From: Methanobacteriota archaeon
GTDB lineage: Archaea; Thermoplasmatota; Thermoplasmata; RBG-16-68-12
Assembly: GCA_005878635.1 (NCBI GenBank)
Contig: VBLS01000111.1
Location: forward strand, 1 to 60,533
Direction of reading: 5' to 3'
Length of the DNA stretch: 60,533 bases
In this document: positions 33,443 through 41,839 of the stretch, one piece after another
Position numbering within the stretch: the first letter of the stretch is position 1
Layout: the number at the start of each line of letters is the position of its first letter
Program-made: the position numbers and the translations under genes
The notes under the pieces: model-generated
Told to the model about the DNA's origin: nothing
Seen by the model: only the letters and a program-made list of their open reading frames with translations
Databases searched by the model: none

Positions 33443-34024
33443 ATGGCCTTTGTGAGAGTCTTTCGAATTTTGCTGATCGTCGGCGGCGTCCTCGCCCTCG
33501 CCGGGATCTCGCTCGTCGTCTCGTCCCTCGGATCCTCCTCGTCCTCGACAACGTCCATCCCCGCTGGCGTCCGGTATTACATGTATTACGAGATCAACAT
33601 CCTCGGATCGGGGAGCCTTCGCGGAGACTACCAGGAAATTTCCGGCGGTTCGTTGGATGTCTTCGTCATGACCCAGGACCAGTACGATTCGTATCGCACC
33701 GGGTCGAACTTCGGGAGCTTGTGGTCCCTCGGGAGTTCGCGGGGCGGCACGATCGATGTATCGCTCCCCGGATCGGGGCGGTATTTCCTGGTCGCGCAAC
33801 ATGGGACTTCGTATGAGGAGACCGCGCAGGTCGTTCGGCTCACCGTGCACCTGAGCGGGATCAACCCGACGACGTTCGGCTCGGGACTTTCGATGCTCGG
33901 CGCGGGGCTCTCGATCGGATCGTGGGGCGTCCTACGATGGGGCCGGTGGCGGGCCGGTTCGTCCGGTGCGACCGCACACGGGGGACCCGCGCCCGAGGCG
34001 AGGCATCCGCCGGGCCTTCCCTAG
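33443..34024 (+). CDS. Membrane-anchored extracytoplasmic protein, unknown
   Basis: A 193-residue protein: N-terminal hydrophobic helix (L-L-I-V-G-G-V-L-A-L-A-G-I-S-L) at 9-27, a Ser-rich linker, an extracytoplasmic beta-rich region at 42-140 with many Tyr, Gly and Ser and no Cys, and a second hydrophobic stretch near 147-165 followed by a short basic tail. The central part resembles small emp24/GOLD-like beta domains seen in Thermoplasmatota, but I cannot assign it. The 145 bp before it hold no recognisable gene. Ends 7 bp from the convergent secY stop. Confidence 0.65.
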   Translation: MAFVRVFRILLIVGGVLALAGISLVVSSLGSSSSSTTSIPAGVRYYMYYEINILGSGSLRGDYQEISGGSLDVFVMTQDQYDSYRTGSNFGSLWSLGSSRGGTIDVSLPGSGRYFLVAQHGTSYEETAQVVRLTVHLSGINPTTFGSGLSMLGAGLSIGSWGVLRWGRWRAGSSGATAHGGPAPEARHPPGLP

Positions 34025-34031
34025 GCTATCG

Positions 34032-35636
34032 TCATTCGTTCGCGCCAAAGAACTGTCGCAGGAGCGGATGCATCTCCATCATCTGCTCCCGGCCGATCGC
34101 TTCGTACATCTGGATCATGATGCCGACGGACAGCAGGACGCCCGTGCCGGAGGCGTTCCCCACCGTCCCTATCATGTCGGCGCCCGCCGCGAGGGCGCCC
34201 ACCGAGGCTCCGGATATCACCGCCACCACCGGGATGTATCGGTCCAGCACGCGCCGCAAGATCCGGGGGTCCCGCCGGAATCCGGGGATCTGCATGCCGC
34301 TCGATTCGATCTGTCGCGCCACGTCCTCGGGTCCCATGTTCGTGGTCATGATCCAGAATTTCGCGAACATGACGGAACCACCGATGAAGACGAGGAGGAA
34401 CACGAGGATATGCACGAGGACTTGCCAGTACTCCAGGCCCCGCAAGTAGGGCCCGTAGGTGACCGGATTGAACAAGGGCAAGAGCCAGTCCTGCACCCCG
34501 TTCACATTCGAGAAGTAGTACGCGAGTCCTCCGATGGGCGTCGTCCGCTGGATTTGTCCCGAGACGACGCGTGCGTCGGTCGCGTCCGGATACGCCCCGA
34601 TCCAACTCGCGTGGCCGAGGATCGGCCATTCCGGATGCTGCCAGAAGAGGAGGGAGAACATGCTGACGTTCGCGAGGACCGCGGCGACGAGGATGACCGG
34701 GATGTTCGACGCGTACATGAGGCGGATCGGATAGCGGCCCCGGGCGCCGCGGGCCTGACCGTGGGCGAGGGGGAGCTCGATTCGCGTCGATTCGACGTAG
34801 GCCACGATGAAGAAAATCACGATCGTCCCGATCAAGGCGATTAGCGGATTCGGCGGTTGCACCATGATCTGCTCGACCCCGCCTTGGGCCAGGGAGCTCG
34901 CCGGCAGGTGTTGCAGGTAGTAGATCGTCTTCGGGATCGCGCCCGCCGGGACGAGGCTCCCCGCCCTGGACGGTTCCCAGTTGAACGTGCCCGTGAAGAT
35001 CTGCTGCGCCACGCCGCCGGCGATGAACAGGGAGATGCCCGACCCGATCCCCCACTTGGAGACGACCTCGTCCATCAGGAACACGAGGTAGGAGCCGCCG
35101 AACAGTTGGAAGATGATCAGGATCTTCGCGAGCAGGTCCCCATGTCCCGCGCCGATGAGGCCGAAGAACAGGGATCCGTTCAGCGAGGTCACGAACCCGC
35201 TCGCGGGCGTCAGGAACCCGAACACCTGCGGGATCGCCTCGACGAAGATCATGACGATGACGAGGAACTTCTGCGTGCCCTGGTAGACGCTCTTGTCTTC
35301 GTCGTCCTGGAGGTTGAGGTTGATGATCTTCGCGCCCGCGAAGAGCTGCATGATGATCGAGGCCGTGACGATCGGCCCGATGCCGAGGTGCATCAGCGAG
35401 CCTTGGGCGCCGGCGAGGATCGCGCGGAGGCTGGAGAAGAAATCGATGACGTTCGTGTGGTCGAGGCCGTAGATGAAGATGTTCGTCATGGCGAAATACA
35501 GGACGAGGATGGCGAGGACCCAGAACATCTTCGTGCGGAACTGCACGTGGCCCTCGGGCCGGCTCACCGCCGGCAGGCGGTCCGTCAAGGGCTTGAGCGC
35601 GTAGAGGCGACTTTTCTTCTGTTCCTCGAGAGGCAT
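34032..35636 (-). CDS. secY: Protein translocase subunit SecY
   Basis: Central channel of the Sec translocon, with SecE and Sec-beta. 534 residues with ten predicted helices; archaeal marks include the plug region after helix 1 and G-P-I-V-T-A-S-I-I-M-Q-L-F-A-G near 86. The charged loop I-P-G-F-R-R-D-P-R-I-L near 445 is the cytosolic ribosome/SecA-type contact loop. Last gene of the ribosomal operon, 3 bp after uL15, as in most archaea. The adk, cmk, eL34, eL14 and truB genes that often follow are absent here. Confidence 0.96.
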   Translation of the reverse strand: MPLEEQKKSRLYALKPLTDRLPAVSRPEGHVQFRTKMFWVLAILVLYFAMTNIFIYGLDHTNVIDFFSSLRAILAGAQGSLMHLGIGPIVTASIIMQLFAGAKIINLNLQDDEDKSVYQGTQKFLVIVMIFVEAIPQVFGFLTPASGFVTSLNGSLFFGLIGAGHGDLLAKILIIFQLFGGSYLVFLMDEVVSKWGIGSGISLFIAGGVAQQIFTGTFNWEPSRAGSLVPAGAIPKTIYYLQHLPASSLAQGGVEQIMVQPPNPLIALIGTIVIFFIVAYVESTRIELPLAHGQARGARGRYPIRLMYASNIPVILVAAVLANVSMFSLLFWQHPEWPILGHASWIGAYPDATDARVVSGQIQRTTPIGGLAYYFSNVNGVQDWLLPLFNPVTYGPYLRGLEYWQVLVHILVFLLVFIGGSVMFAKFWIMTTNMGPEDVARQIESSGMQIPGFRRDPRILRRVLDRYIPVVAVISGASVGALAAGADMIGTVGNASGTGVLLSVGIMIQMYEAIGREQMMEMHPLLRQFFGANE

Positions 35637-35639
35637 CGC

Positions 35640-36074
35640 TCACTTCCCGGCGGCCGGGAGCACGACCTCCCCGCCGGCGCCCGCGACTTTCGCGAGGGCG
35701 GCCTCGGAGGCCTTCGCCACCGTGATGCGCATTGCCACGGCTACCCGGCCCGACCCTAATAGCTTGTCGATTCCGGCCGCGGTCAGGTCGACATTGATTC
35801 GAGAGTTGTCCTTGGTCGCGTGACCCGCGGCCTCGAACTCGGCGAGCCGACCGGCGAGGTCCTCGAGGTCGATCGCGGTGACGGGGTGCATCTGCGCGTG
35901 GCGCGTGAAGCCGTGTCGACCGAAGTGTTCCGGATCGAACTTGATCATCGACTTGAACTTGTGTTTGTGGAGCCCCGCGTTCCCAGTGCCGCCGCGGCCT
36001 CCCGCGCCGCGGCCGTGCTTCTTGCCGCGGCCGTGTGTGCGGCTGCCGCGAAGCTTGCGCGTCCTACTCGGCAT
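35640..36074 (-). CDS. rpl15: 50S ribosomal protein uL15
   Basis: Large-subunit assembly protein. The N-terminal basic glycine segment R-G-S-R-T-H-G-R-G-K-K-H-G-R-G-A-G-G-R is diagnostic of archaeal/eukaryal uL15, followed by H-F-G-R-H-G-F-T-R and the C-terminal K-A-S-x-x-A-x-x-K-V. 144 residues. Its start overlaps the uL30 3' end by 11 nt. Confidence 0.95.
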   Translation of the reverse strand: MPSRTRKLRGSRTHGRGKKHGRGAGGRGGTGNAGLHKHKFKSMIKFDPEHFGRHGFTRHAQMHPVTAIDLEDLAGRLAEFEAAGHATKDNSRINVDLTAAGIDKLLGSGRVAVAMRITVAKASEAALAKVAGAGGEVVLPAAGK

Positions 36075-36552
36075 CCGGCGTCTCCTCCACGACCATCCGC
36101 ACGAGGAGCGGGTTGATCGCTTTTCCCCGGTACCCGAGGTCCCCTCCGTCGTGGTATCCGCGCTTGATTCCGCGGTAGCCCTTTCGAGGAGGCGGCAGTC
36201 GGATCACCGGACGCAAGTCGCGGACGTCCGCGACCCGCGCCTCTCCTTTGACGAGGGCTTGACTGAGATCCCAGATGGACTTGTATGGGCTGTGGGACTT
36301 CACGAACGCGTCGTCGATCGGCCGGTCTCCGACCTGTCGACCGCGTTTCAGCAAGAGCTTCGCGAGGACCTCGGGATCGACCTCTCCCCAGGTCACGTAG
36401 TCCTTGACGAGCTGGAGCATCCCGCGATAGGTGGGATCCTGCGGCACGATCGCGCAGTGGTTCTGCCGTGTGAGATGCAGGAGCCGAAGGGTGTCCTTCA
36501 CCTCGCGGCGAAGGTCGCCCTTGCCTCGGAGGCGCAGGACCGCGAAACTCAT
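36064..36552 (-). CDS. rpl30: 50S ribosomal protein uL30 (archaeal long form)
   Basis: 162 residues, the archaeal/eukaryal long type. F-A-V-L-R-L-R-G opens the fold; D-T-L-R-L-L-H-L-T-R-Q-N-H-C is the family block. ATG 36552 overlaps the uS5 stop. The frame stays open upstream inside rps5, but that part is antisense-quality and not coding. Confidence 0.94.
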   Translation of the reverse strand: MSFAVLRLRGKGDLRREVKDTLRLLHLTRQNHCAIVPQDPTYRGMLQLVKDYVTWGEVDPEVLAKLLLKRGRQVGDRPIDDAFVKSHSPYKSIWDLSQALVKGEARVADVRDLRPVIRLPPPRKGYRGIKRGYHDGGDLGYRGKAINPLLVRMVVEETPDAE

Positions 36553-37397
36553 TTCTCGGTCTCCGTGTCCTCGGTCGCGACGTCCTCGCCCTCCTTGGCC
36601 TCCGTGAGGTCCTCGCCTTCGACCTCGACTTCTTCCGGGAGGGCCTCTCCCTCGGCCGCGGGGGCCGCGGGGGCCGCCGCGACTTTGCGGATGAACACCT
36701 GCTCCGCTCCCGACTTGATCTTCAACCGGTCGGTCTGTTCGCCGCGGACCTTGAGGAGGGCCGTGCGACGGAGGGCCCCGAACGTGGCGAGCGCGTAGTT
36801 GACCGTCGTCTTCGTGTGGCCCTTCGTGAATCCCCAGGCATCGGTGATGCCGGCGAGGCGGAGCACGCTCTTCGCGACATCCCCCACCGCCAGGCCGACG
36901 CCTTGCGGCGCGGGCTTGAGCGTCACCACGACGGATCCGCTCCGGGCCGTGACTCGGAAAGGCAATGAATGGGAGCGCTGGCAACCGCACTCCCAGGATC
37001 CACAGCCGCGCTTGATCTCGATCATGTTCAACTTCGCGTTGTCGATGGCCCGCCGGATCGACGGTCCGACCTCACGGCCCCGGGCGCGGCCGAGGCCCGC
37101 GAACCCGTCCTTATTCCCGACGATGCACGTGATCACGAAATTCACGCGGCGGCCGGAGTCCGTCATCCGCTGGACCATGTTGACGTCGAGGACCTCGTCC
37201 TCCGTCTCCGGCAACAGGATGTCGACGATCTCAGGCTCGCGGATCGGCAGGCTCGTCTTGATCGCGTCCCCGAGACTCGTGATCTCTCCGGCGAGGACCA
37301 TGCGGCCGAGCTTCGTCTTCGGCACCCAGGCCGAGAGGTCCCTCTCCGGGCGCGCGGCCCGGGCCTCCCGCCGGCGGCCGCCCCTCCGCTGCGGCAT
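36549..37397 (-). CDS. rps5: 30S ribosomal protein uS5 with acidic tail
   Basis: Small-subunit accuracy protein. Core blocks: F-V-I-T-C-I-V-G-N-K-D-G-F-A-G-L-G, C-G-S-W-E-C-G-C and G-V-G-L-A-V-G-D-V-A-K-S-V-L. The core ends near residue 235; the last 45 residues are Glu/Ala-rich and acidic, longer than the usual archaeal tail. 282 residues. Overlaps uL18 by one base and uL30 by four. Confidence 0.95.
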   Translation of the reverse strand: MPQRRGGRRREARAARPERDLSAWVPKTKLGRMVLAGEITSLGDAIKTSLPIREPEIVDILLPETEDEVLDVNMVQRMTDSGRRVNFVITCIVGNKDGFAGLGRARGREVGPSIRRAIDNAKLNMIEIKRGCGSWECGCQRSHSLPFRVTARSGSVVVTLKPAPQGVGLAVGDVAKSVLRLAGITDAWGFTKGHTKTTVNYALATFGALRRTALLKVRGEQTDRLKIKSGAEQVFIRKVAAAPAAPAAEGEALPEEVEVEGEDLTEAKEGEDVATEDTETEK

Positions 37398-37897
37398 CAG
37401 GGCGCCTCCAGTTTCTTCTTCACGGTGTCGAAGAGCTGACCCAACTCGGCCCCGATGTGTGTTCCGCGGACGCGCTCCTTCGCCGGCAACACGTCTGGGC
37501 TATGAGGAACCGCCACCCCGGAATCGAGGAGGCCTTGGAGGGCGGCAAAGAGCCGGCCTCCCGGCGATGGCCTCTGCCCGCCGAGGTCGAGGATCGCTTC
37601 CTTCAGGCCATGGGCGGACGCCCGGCGGCCCGCGAGATATCCGGTCAGGTAGGCCGCGGGCAAGTTCCCTGTCCCCGCGGACCAACCGTGCTCCTTGAGC
37701 TCGGACGACTGGGCGGTCGCGAGCACGCGGTCTCCCGTCGCCTCCGCGACGACCAATTGCACGATCATCTGCCGCAACGTTTTGCGGACCACCGCCCGAG
37801 GCTTCCCGCTCCGGAGGAGCTTCGCTCGCACCCGGTAATCGGTCCGGCCCTCCCGCCGTCGGCGGAGGGGCACCCGATAGTGAGGACCCTGGGTCAT
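37397..37897 (-). CDS. rpl18: 50S ribosomal protein uL18
   Basis: 5S rRNA-binding protein. Y-R-V-P-L-R-R-R-R-E-G-R-T-D-Y-R-x-R is the archaeal opening, then A-x-L-T-G-Y-L-A-G-R-R-A and G-L-K-E-A-I-L-D-L-G. 166 residues, somewhat shorter than many archaeal forms. ATG 37897 overlaps the eL19 stop by four bases. Confidence 0.93.
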   Translation of the reverse strand: MTQGPHYRVPLRRRREGRTDYRVRAKLLRSGKPRAVVRKTLRQMIVQLVVAEATGDRVLATAQSSELKEHGWSAGTGNLPAAYLTGYLAGRRASAHGLKEAILDLGGQRPSPGGRLFAALQGLLDSGVAVPHSPDVLPAKERVRGTHIGAELGQLFDTVKKKLEAP

Positions 37898-38361
37898 TTC
37901 GCCACCCCTTCGCGCAGGACGCCCGCGGCCCGCAACTGTTGGTCCAGGTGCGCCTTCGATTTGAACATGCCGCCCTTCGATTGAGCGTAAAATCGGCGGT
38001 ACGTCCGGACGTCGATCCGGCCCTGCGCCTTCAGCTCCCGGAGATGCCGTCGCATGGAGCGGATGAGGCCGATCCACCGCGCCTTCCGCGGCGTGCGCGC
38101 GTTGAGCGCGCCCTCTCGGGAGCCGTGCCCCCGGCGTCGGCCTTTCGCGCGCTGGGCCGCTCGGTGGCGAGCCCGCCCGCGGGAGACGCCGCGCTCGGGC
38201 CTCTTCTGGATCACATTCCGGCGGATGAGCGCGCGGACCCCATCGCGCGTGATCGCGTCGAGGATGTTCTCCTGCTCCTTCGGATCCGGGCTGATGTACA
38301 CCCGGTTCACGCCGACCTTGAGGATCGACGCGGCGAGGCGACGCTGGTAGTCGAACCTCAC
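37894..38361 (-). CDS. rpl19e: 50S ribosomal protein eL19
   Basis: Archaeal/eukaryal-specific large-subunit protein, 155 residues. Starts at GTG 38361 with Q-R-R-L-A-A-S-I-L-K-V-G-V-N-R-V; then R-K-A-R-W-I and I-R-x-M-R-R-H-L-R-E-L-K. Start overlaps the eL32 stop as GTGA, the coupling pattern repeated through this operon. Confidence 0.95.
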   Translation of the reverse strand: MRFDYQRRLAASILKVGVNRVYISPDPKEQENILDAITRDGVRALIRRNVIQKRPERGVSRGRARHRAAQRAKGRRRGHGSREGALNARTPRKARWIGLIRSMRRHLRELKAQGRIDVRTYRRFYAQSKGGMFKSKAHLDQQLRAAGVLREGVAK

Positions 38362-39140
38362 TCGGTCACCATCCGGTTGAGGATCCGCAGTCCCTTGTCG
38401 TCGCAGGCCTTCTCGATCAGTTCCCGCTTCCGCGTGCCGACCCCGTGGGCGATGCGGACAGCCTGCTTCGTCGCATCGAGTCCCTCGAGCTGGCGCTCGT
38501 TATGGACGAGGATCTCTTGAAAGCCGCTCGGATGGAGACCCCGGACGGCCCTCGGGCCCCGATAGCCGATCGAGGGGAGATTCCAGCGGTATCCGAAGTG
38601 GCGACGCAACTTGGACTGGCCGCCCTGCGGTTTCCGCCACTCGTCGCCGAACATGCGGTACCGGAACCACTCCTGGCGCCGGAACTTTGGACGGACCGCA
38701 TTCTTCGCGCTGCGCAACGCGAGGAGCTTGCGGAGGCGGTCGTCCAGCTTGGGCTTCGCCCGAGCCTCATGGACGCGCTTCTCCGCTTCCTCCTCTTCTT
38801 TCTCCTTCTTCTTCGGCTTCTTCCGTAGGGTGGGCTCCTTCGCGGGCTTCTCCTTCTCCGCCTTCTCCGGCTCCTTAGGCTCCTCCGGCTCGGCCTCCTT
38901 CTTCGCTTCGCGAGCCGCCTTCGCTTCCTCTTTTGCGAGGAACGCGAGGAGCCGCTTCCGGAGCTCGTCGACCTTGCCTTCCTTGCTCAACTCGTACTTG
39001 TCGGACCACGCGACGAGTTCGGCTTTCTTCGCGGCGCGGACCTCCGCGGCCGTCGGGAGGGGACCCCGCGGTTCCGGCGGCTTCTCCGGTAGCGTGGCCT
39101 TCTTGACCTTTTTCGCCGGCTTCGGTTCCTCCTCGGCCAT
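38358..39140 (-). CDS. rpl32e: 50S ribosomal protein eL32 with N-terminal SAP-like extension
   Basis: The eL32 core occupies about residues 130-260 (R-Q-E-W-F-R-Y-R, W-R-K-P-Q-G, G-Y-R-G-P-R, G-x-x-P-S-G-F). It is preceded by some 130 extra residues: a Lys/Pro-rich start, a helix-turn-helix at about 35-68 (K-K-A-E-L-V-A-W-S-D-K-Y, K-V-D-E-L-R-K-R-L-L) that looks like a SAP nucleic-acid-binding motif, and a long Lys/Glu coil. Ordinary archaeal eL32 is 130-150 residues or has a shorter extension. ATG 39140 is preferred; an in-frame start at 39200 would overlap rpl6. Confidence 0.9.
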   Translation of the reverse strand: MAEEEPKPAKKVKKATLPEKPPEPRGPLPTAAEVRAAKKAELVAWSDKYELSKEGKVDELRKRLLAFLAKEEAKAAREAKKEAEPEEPKEPEKAEKEKPAKEPTLRKKPKKKEKEEEEAEKRVHEARAKPKLDDRLRKLLALRSAKNAVRPKFRRQEWFRYRMFGDEWRKPQGGQSKLRRHFGYRWNLPSIGYRGPRAVRGLHPSGFQEILVHNERQLEGLDATKQAVRIAHGVGTRKRELIEKACDDKGLRILNRMVTE

Positions 39141-39141
39141 C

Positions 39142-39687
39142 TTACGCCTCCCCGGCCTTCTTCGTGATGTAGATGCCGTCCTGGAAGATGCGCGGATCAA
39201 AGCCTCGGATCCGCGTCGCCTGTTCGATGTTCGCGGCGGTCTGACCGACCGCCTCGACGTCCGGGCCGCTCAGGAATACCTGGTCGCCTCTCACCTCGAC
39301 TTTCGTCTCTCCGATGATCCGCGTCTTCCGCGGGAACTTTTCCCCGAGGAAGTTCTCGACGATGAACTCGGACCCCTTGACCGTCGCCTTGACTGGGAAG
39401 TGACTGTACACAATCTTCATCTCGTACTCGAAGCCCTGCGTCACGCCCACGATCATGTTCCGGAGGTGGGCCGCGAACGTCCCCACGAGGGCGCCCTCCT
39501 GCCGCCGCGGGAATTCGCAGCGGACCTTCGCTTGCTTCCCGTCGACGACGATCCGGATGTGCGGATGGGACAGCACGCGGCGTAACGAGTGGCCCTTGGC
39601 GCTGACGACCACACTGTCGCCTTCCAGGCGGACCTGGACGTCCCCGGGAATGTCGACCAATTCCTCCTTCAATCCTGCGACCGGCAT
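39142..39687 (-). CDS. rpl6: 50S ribosomal protein uL6
   Basis: 181-residue protein of two repeated beta-alpha domains near the stalk base. I-P-G-D-V-Q-V near 13, A-A-H-L-R-N-M-I-V-G-V-T-Q-G-F-E-Y-E-M-K, and the C-terminal I-R-G-F-D-P-R-I-F-Q-D-G-I-Y are archaeal-type blocks. ATG 39687 precedes the conserved start; the longer frame runs antisense-like into rps8. Confidence 0.95.
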   Translation of the reverse strand: MPVAGLKEELVDIPGDVQVRLEGDSVVVSAKGHSLRRVLSHPHIRIVVDGKQAKVRCEFPRRQEGALVGTFAAHLRNMIVGVTQGFEYEMKIVYSHFPVKATVKGSEFIVENFLGEKFPRKTRIIGETKVEVRGDQVFLSGPDVEAVGQTAANIEQATRIRGFDPRIFQDGIYITKKAGEA

Positions 39688-39695
39688 CGCCCACC

Positions 39696-40085
39696 TCAGT
39701 AGACGTAGGCGAGAAGTTTCCCGCCCACGCCGACCTCCTTCGCCTTCGTCTGAGAGATGACCCCTTCCGTCGTCGTGAGGATGAGGACGCCGAAATCCTG
39801 TGCGGGCAGGTACCGCGCCTCGTACTTCTCGAGCTCCTTGCGCTTGACGGCGAAGCGCGGCTTGATCACGCCGCAGTTGTTGATGCTCCCGACGAGCCCG
39901 ACCCGGTACAGGTTCCCACGGCCGTCCTCGACGAGTTCGAACGACCGAATGTACTCGTGGTCCTGCATCACCTTGAGCACGCGGCCGATCAACTTCGACG
40001 CCGGCCGTATGACGCACTCCGTCTTGCCGGCCGACTCGGCGTTGCGGATCGTCGCCATCGCATCGTTGAGTGGATCTTGGAGCAA
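39696..40085 (-). CDS. rps8: 30S ribosomal protein uS8
   Basis: 129-residue 16S helix-21 binding protein. D-P-L-N-D-A-M-A-T-I-R-N-A opens the protein and V-L-I-L-T-T-T-E-G-V-I-S closes it. The start is TTG 40085, chosen because GAGGTGAT lies just upstream and the conserved D-P-L-N-D would be lost with the next Met. Confidence 0.94.
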   Translation of the reverse strand: MLQDPLNDAMATIRNAESAGKTECVIRPASKLIGRVLKVMQDHEYIRSFELVEDGRGNLYRVGLVGSINNCGVIKPRFAVKRKELEKYEARYLPAQDFGVLILTTTEGVISQTKAKEVGVGGKLLAYVY

Positions 40086-40094
40086 CCGATCACC

Positions 40095-40241
40095 TCAGCT
40101 GTACTTCCGGAAGCCGAGCTCGTAGGCGATCTCGCGGAAGCACTGGCGGCACAAATGGAGGCCGTAGCGGCGGACGATGCCCCGTTTCCGTCCGCAGCGG
40201 AGGCAGCCTTTCTTCCGGCCGAAATCCTTCGTCCGGTTCAC
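40095..40241 (-). CDS. rps14: 30S ribosomal protein uS14 (zinc form)
   Basis: A 48-residue protein between rpl5 and rps8: N-R-T-K-D-F-G-R-K-K-G-C-L-R-C, then C-R-Q-C-F-R-E-I-A, with zinc ligands C13, C16, C31 and C34, ending G-F-R-K-Y-S. It starts at GTG 40241, overlapping the rpl5 stop as GTGA. Size and motif are typical of archaeal uS14. Confidence 0.93.
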   Translation of the reverse strand: MNRTKDFGRKKGCLRCGRKRGIVRRYGLHLCRQCFREIAYELGFRKYS

Positions 40242-40747
40242 TCGACCACCTCGATCTTGAAGCGCGCCTTCATGAACTCGATGCCTTCCGTGCGGGAGAC
40301 GCGGTGGGAACGAGGGATCCTCCGTGCCCGGAGGGCCCGGCGGGCGACGCGCCAGCCGGGACGCTGCAAGCTCACGCTGACGTCCATCCCGAACACGCCG
40401 ATCTCGGGATCGTACTTCATGCCGGGGAAGTCCGTGTAATCCTGGATTCCGAAGGAGACGTTCCCGCGAGCGTCGAAACTGTAGCCCGGGAGGCGGTTGT
40501 TCCGGATGTCGAGGGCGGACTTCAGGAACGACTCGGCGCCCTCGCCGCGCAACGTGACGCGGGTCCCGATTGGCATGTTCCGGCGCACGCCCCAGTCGCG
40601 GACGGCCTGGTGGCTGAGCGTCTGGACCGACTTCTGCTTCGTCACGAGCTCGAGGACCTTCTGCGCCTTGACGAGCTTCTCACCCGCCTCGCCGACGCCG
40701 ACGTTGACCACGACCTTCTCGACCCGGATCTCGCGCATGCCCGCCAT
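40238..40747 (-). CDS. rpl5: 50S ribosomal protein uL5
   Basis: 5S rRNA-binding protein of 169 residues. V-V-V-N-V-G-V-G-E-A-G-E-K-L, G-x-R-R-N-M-P-I-G-T-R-V-T-L-R-G and F-G-I-Q-D-Y-T-D-F-P-G are the archaeal blocks. ATG 40747 lies 8 bp after the eS4 stop. A longer upstream frame is a shadow of rps4e. Confidence 0.95.
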   Translation of the reverse strand: MAGMREIRVEKVVVNVGVGEAGEKLVKAQKVLELVTKQKSVQTLSHQAVRDWGVRRNMPIGTRVTLRGEGAESFLKSALDIRNNRLPGYSFDARGNVSFGIQDYTDFPGMKYDPEIGVFGMDVSVSLQRPGWRVARRALRARRIPRSHRVSRTEGIEFMKARFKIEVVE

Positions 40748-40755
40748 CGTCCCAC

Positions 40756-41466
40756 CTAGATGGCCGGGGCCTCCGGCATCTTGATCGTGGGCCCTTCCGT
40801 CCCGACGACGAACACCTTGTGAATGTCCGTCGAGAAGCCTTCCGTGAACGTGACGACGTTCGCCCGCGGGTTCCGCGTTCGCTGCACCTCGAGGACGTGG
40901 GCGATCTCCCCGACGTGCTGGCCCGCGGTCACCAGGACCGGGGCGCCCTTGCTGAGCTCGTAGTGCTCCACGACCTTCTGGCCGGGGACGTTCATCTTCA
41001 CGGTGGTCCCCGTCTTGTACGAATCCTTCGGCAGGACCAGGTTCCGGCCGTCGTGCAGGTTGATCTGCGTCTTCCCGCCGCGCACGGTCGTCTTGTCCTC
41101 GACGCGGCACAGCTTCCATGTGGCGTCGCCGGCCTCGATCCCGACGAGGGACATGCGGCCACGGGTGTTCACGAGCATGCGGTAGTGGGCCTTCGTCTCG
41201 CTCAAGGTGAGGACGTCCATTAGGCCCACGGGAAACTTGGGGTCCGTCACGGCGCGCCCGTCGACGAGGATGCCTCGGTTGTTCAGGATATGCCGGGCCT
41301 CGCGGGCGGTGTCGCACACCTTGAGCATGTCGCGCAGGATCGAGCCGAGCGGCACGCTCTCGCCGATCCCATGCGGACCGGGCGAGGGGCGGACAATCCA
41401 GAAATCCGTCTTGCGGGGGATCGACCAGGAGCGAGGCGCGGGCAGTCGCTTGAGGTGCTTCTTCAC
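40756..41466 (-). CDS. rps4e: 30S ribosomal protein eS4
   Basis: Archaeal/eukaryal eS4, 236 residues, with S4-like, central and KOW parts: K-K-H-L-K-R-L-P-A-P-R-S-W opens the protein, then R-G-I-L-V-D-G-R, K-T-Q-I-N-L-H-D-G-R-N and G-x-V-x-E-I-x-H. The GTG at 41466 is chosen because it begins exactly at the conserved start, has a GGAG nearby, and overlaps the uL24 stop as GTGA. Confidence 0.95.
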   Translation of the reverse strand: MKKHLKRLPAPRSWSIPRKTDFWIVRPSPGPHGIGESVPLGSILRDMLKVCDTAREARHILNNRGILVDGRAVTDPKFPVGLMDVLTLSETKAHYRMLVNTRGRMSLVGIEAGDATWKLCRVEDKTTVRGGKTQINLHDGRNLVLPKDSYKTGTTVKMNVPGQKVVEHYELSKGAPVLVTAGQHVGEIAHVLEVQRTRNPRANVVTFTEGFSTDIHKVFVVGTEGPTIKMPEAPAI

Positions 41467-41831
41467 TTCGATTTCTCCTCGAGCTTGCGGCGACGCCATG
41501 CGTCGGTGTCGTCCATCCGGATAATCAGCAGATTCGAGGCGTGCAAGGGCCTCGCGACCTTCTTCTCGTCGACCTTCTCGATCGTGATGCCCTCGACGAC
41601 GACGGTCCCGTGGACGCGATCCACGGAGACGACCTTGCCCTCCCGCCCTCGGAATCCGCCCCGCATGACGCGGACGGTGTCGCCCTTGCGGACCGGCAGG
41701 GCTCGCGGGAGGCGCCCCTTCGCCTTGTCGTGGAGTTCCGCCGACAGATGGGAGGAAGCGAGGAGCCGTTTCACATGGAGGGGGGCGTTGGCCGCCCGTT
41801 TCCGTTGCGTCCTCGGTTGGATGCTCGTCAT
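41463..41831 (-). CDS. rpl24: 50S ribosomal protein uL24
   Basis: Assembly-initiating large-subunit protein with a KOW motif: V-R-K-G-D-T-V-R-V-M-R-G-x-F-R-G-R-E-G-K-V near 60. 122 residues. The N-terminal Q-P-R-x-Q-R-K-x-x-x-x-A-P-L-H is the archaeal form. ATG 41831 is 8 bp after the uL14 stop. Confidence 0.94.
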   Translation of the reverse strand: MTSIQPRTQRKRAANAPLHVKRLLASSHLSAELHDKAKGRLPRALPVRKGDTVRVMRGGFRGREGKVVSVDRVHGTVVVEGITIEKVDEKKVARPLHASNLLIIRMDDTDAWRRRKLEEKSK

Positions 41832-41839
41832 GCGTTGCC

